This document shows, in pieces, positions 14,485 to 15,592 of a stretch of 15,592 nucleotides of DNA. The notes under the pieces are model-generated. The model worked only from the letters and a program-made list of their open reading frames with translations, was not told the DNA's origin and did no database searches. This DNA is from Myxococcales bacterium (lineage in GTDB: Bacteria; Myxococcota_A; Polyangia; Haliangiales; J016). The position numbers were made by a program, and so were the translations under genes. Positions within the stretch are counted from its first letter, which is position 1. Each line of letters opens with the position of its first letter. The stretch spans positions 1 to 15,592 of the forward strand of contig JABAAV010000030.1 in assembly GCA_014238595.1 (NCBI GenBank). Reading direction: 5' to 3'.

Positions 14485-15592
14485 TTATGCGATACCTTTA
14501 GGTATTAAGCACTTTTCACACCGTGCCAAAAGCATGTCAATGACAATAGCCAGCAGTGCTGCAGGAATGGCACCTGATAAAATCAAATAAATATTGTTGA
14601 GTTGCAGCCCTGTAATGATGGATTCACCTAATCCTCCTGCACCAATAAATGCTGCTAGTGTTGTAATACCAATGCCAATAATGGTGGCTGTTCGAATACC
14701 TGCCATAATGGTTCGCATAGCAAGAGGGATTTGGATGGCGCGAAGTTTTTGCCATGGTGTTAATCCCATGCCACGAGCAGCTTCTAATAACAGAGGATCA
14801 ATAACCAAAATCGCCGTGTATGTATTTCTTAAAATCGGTAAGATAGAATAAAGAAAAATCGCCACAATTGCTGATCGCTGTCCTAAGCCACTTAATGGAA
14901 TCAGAAAGGCTAAAATAGCAAGGCTTGGAATGGTTTGAATAACACCGGCGATGCCAAGAACAGGGTTGGCGACACGTGGATATCTCGTCAATGTAATGCC
15001 CAACGGTACTGCCAATATCGTGGCAAGTAAAATGGCAAATAACGTTAAAAAAAGATGTTGCCATACACGGTAGGCAATGGCGTGTTTGTTAACACGAATG
15101 AAATCTGAAAGACCGTTGATCTGTGTTGATTCCATCGCGGCAATCGGTGTCGTTGATTGTTGAGATGTAATAAATCCTTCTTGTTTTAAAAAAGAGGCTG
15201 CTATTGCTTCAAATTGTCCAAAACTGGCCTCAACATCATGGTTAAGCTTGGTCATGGTGGCATCATCAATGCGAAAGGCAAGTTGCTCCAACACCACTGC
15301 TATTTGTGGATATTTCTCTAAGGTGTCTTGGCGAATGATAGGTGCTGCTTGATACGGTGGAAAAAAATTTAAATCATCACGGATAAAAACTAAATCTAAT
15401 TTAGTATCAAGAAGTTTTCCATCGGTTGTCCAAAGATCAATAATATCTACTTTGTTCGTTTCAATAGCATTGAAGGCCAACCCATGTTCAATGCCATTGA
15501 TATGTTCTTTGGGGAATGAAAACCCATAAAAAGATTCTAATCCAGGAAGACCATCATTACGATTAAGAAATTCATGTGCGAATCCAATTCTT
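14485..15592 (-). CDS. Betaine/choline-type ABC transporter, binding domain fused to permease (5' partial)
   Basis: The reading frame is open to the window end (368 visible residues). The TTG at 15480 is internal, because upstream residues such as GFAHEFLNRNDGLPGLESFYGF continue the family. Visible residues 1-140 are the C-terminal lobe of a type II glycine-betaine/choline-binding protein (OsmF/OpuCC-like), with VDIIDLWTTDGKL, FFPPYQAAP and a KYPQ helix. A short linker of about 25 residues leads to a ProW/OpuAB-like permease at about 170-360, with the EAA loop EAARGMGLTPWQKLRAIQIP and the helix GIGITTLAAFIGAGGLG. It should import a quaternary amine osmolyte, with an ATPase encoded outside the window. 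The order binding domain then permease is opposite to the well-known OpuABC-type fusions. The exact ligand is unknown. Confidence 0.85.
   Translation of the reverse strand, partial: RIGFAHEFLNRNDGLPGLESFYGFSFPKEHINGIEHGLAFNAIETNKVDIIDLWTTDGKLLDTKLDLVFIRDDLNFFPPYQAAPIIRQDTLEKYPQIAVVLEQLAFRIDDATMTKLNHDVEASFGQFEAIAASFLKQEGFITSQQSTTPIAAMESTQINGLSDFIRVNKHAIAYRVWQHLFLTLFAILLATILAVPLGITLTRYPRVANPVLGIAGVIQTIPSLAILAFLIPLSGLGQRSAIVAIFLYSILPILRNTYTAILVIDPLLLEAARGMGLTPWQKLRAIQIPLAMRTIMAGIRTATIIGIGITTLAAFIGAGGLGESIITGLQLNNIYLILSGAIPAALLAIVIDMLLARCEKCLIPKGIA

Overview
The window (15.6 kb, moderately AT-rich by eye) looks like chromosomal DNA from a Gram-negative bacterium. It encodes at least two lipoproteins and two OprP/OprO-type outer-membrane porins whose chains end in Phe, and it is packed with ordinary metabolic genes. 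I saw no phage, transposase, CRISPR, tRNA or rRNA signature. The type II (eukaryote-like) glutamine synthetase, the L-domain-like small protein and the glycine-rich membrane protein pair would fit a deltaproteobacterial/Myxococcota-like lineage, but that placement comes from recalled family resemblance and is not proven here.

Left third (1-2900), small housekeeping genes. A lipoprotein and a dienelactone hydrolase share one minus-strand transcript. They diverge from a single-domain rhodanese. The rhodanese converges on an AlkA-type 3-methyladenine DNA glycosylase, which is preceded on the same strand by a 100-residue L-domain-like protein of unknown role.

Middle left (2900-5200), the least explained part. 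Two tandem paralogous genes encode proteins with signal peptides and many hydrophobic glycine-rich segments. They share a KKQWP motif after the leader and an almost invariant Trp/Asp- then His/Met-rich C-terminal tail, whose DNA is 75/80 identical although the rest of the two genes has diverged widely.

Middle (5200-7723), nitrogen assimilation. A GSII-type glutamine synthetase, preceded by a consensus-like promoter and a 14-bp direct repeat, is followed by an AmtB-type ammonium channel. No PII (GlnK/GlnB) gene is present.

Right half (7825-14423, minus strand), phosphate acquisition. Reading along the minus strand the order is porin 2, a spacer with two strong hairpins, porin 1, pstS, pstC, pstA, pstB. 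The porins would admit phosphate across the outer membrane, PstS would capture it and PstCAB would import it. PhoU and PhoBR are not in the window. The amt and pstB genes converge on a short spacer holding a 53-bp-period repeat that looks like a partial duplication of the pstB 3' end.

Right edge (14485-15592): a type II glycine-betaine/choline-like binding domain fused to its permease domain, reading minus. It is open at the window end, so its true start is not visible.

The window therefore groups nutrient uptake functions (ammonium, phosphate, probably an osmolyte) around an uncharacterised membrane protein pair.
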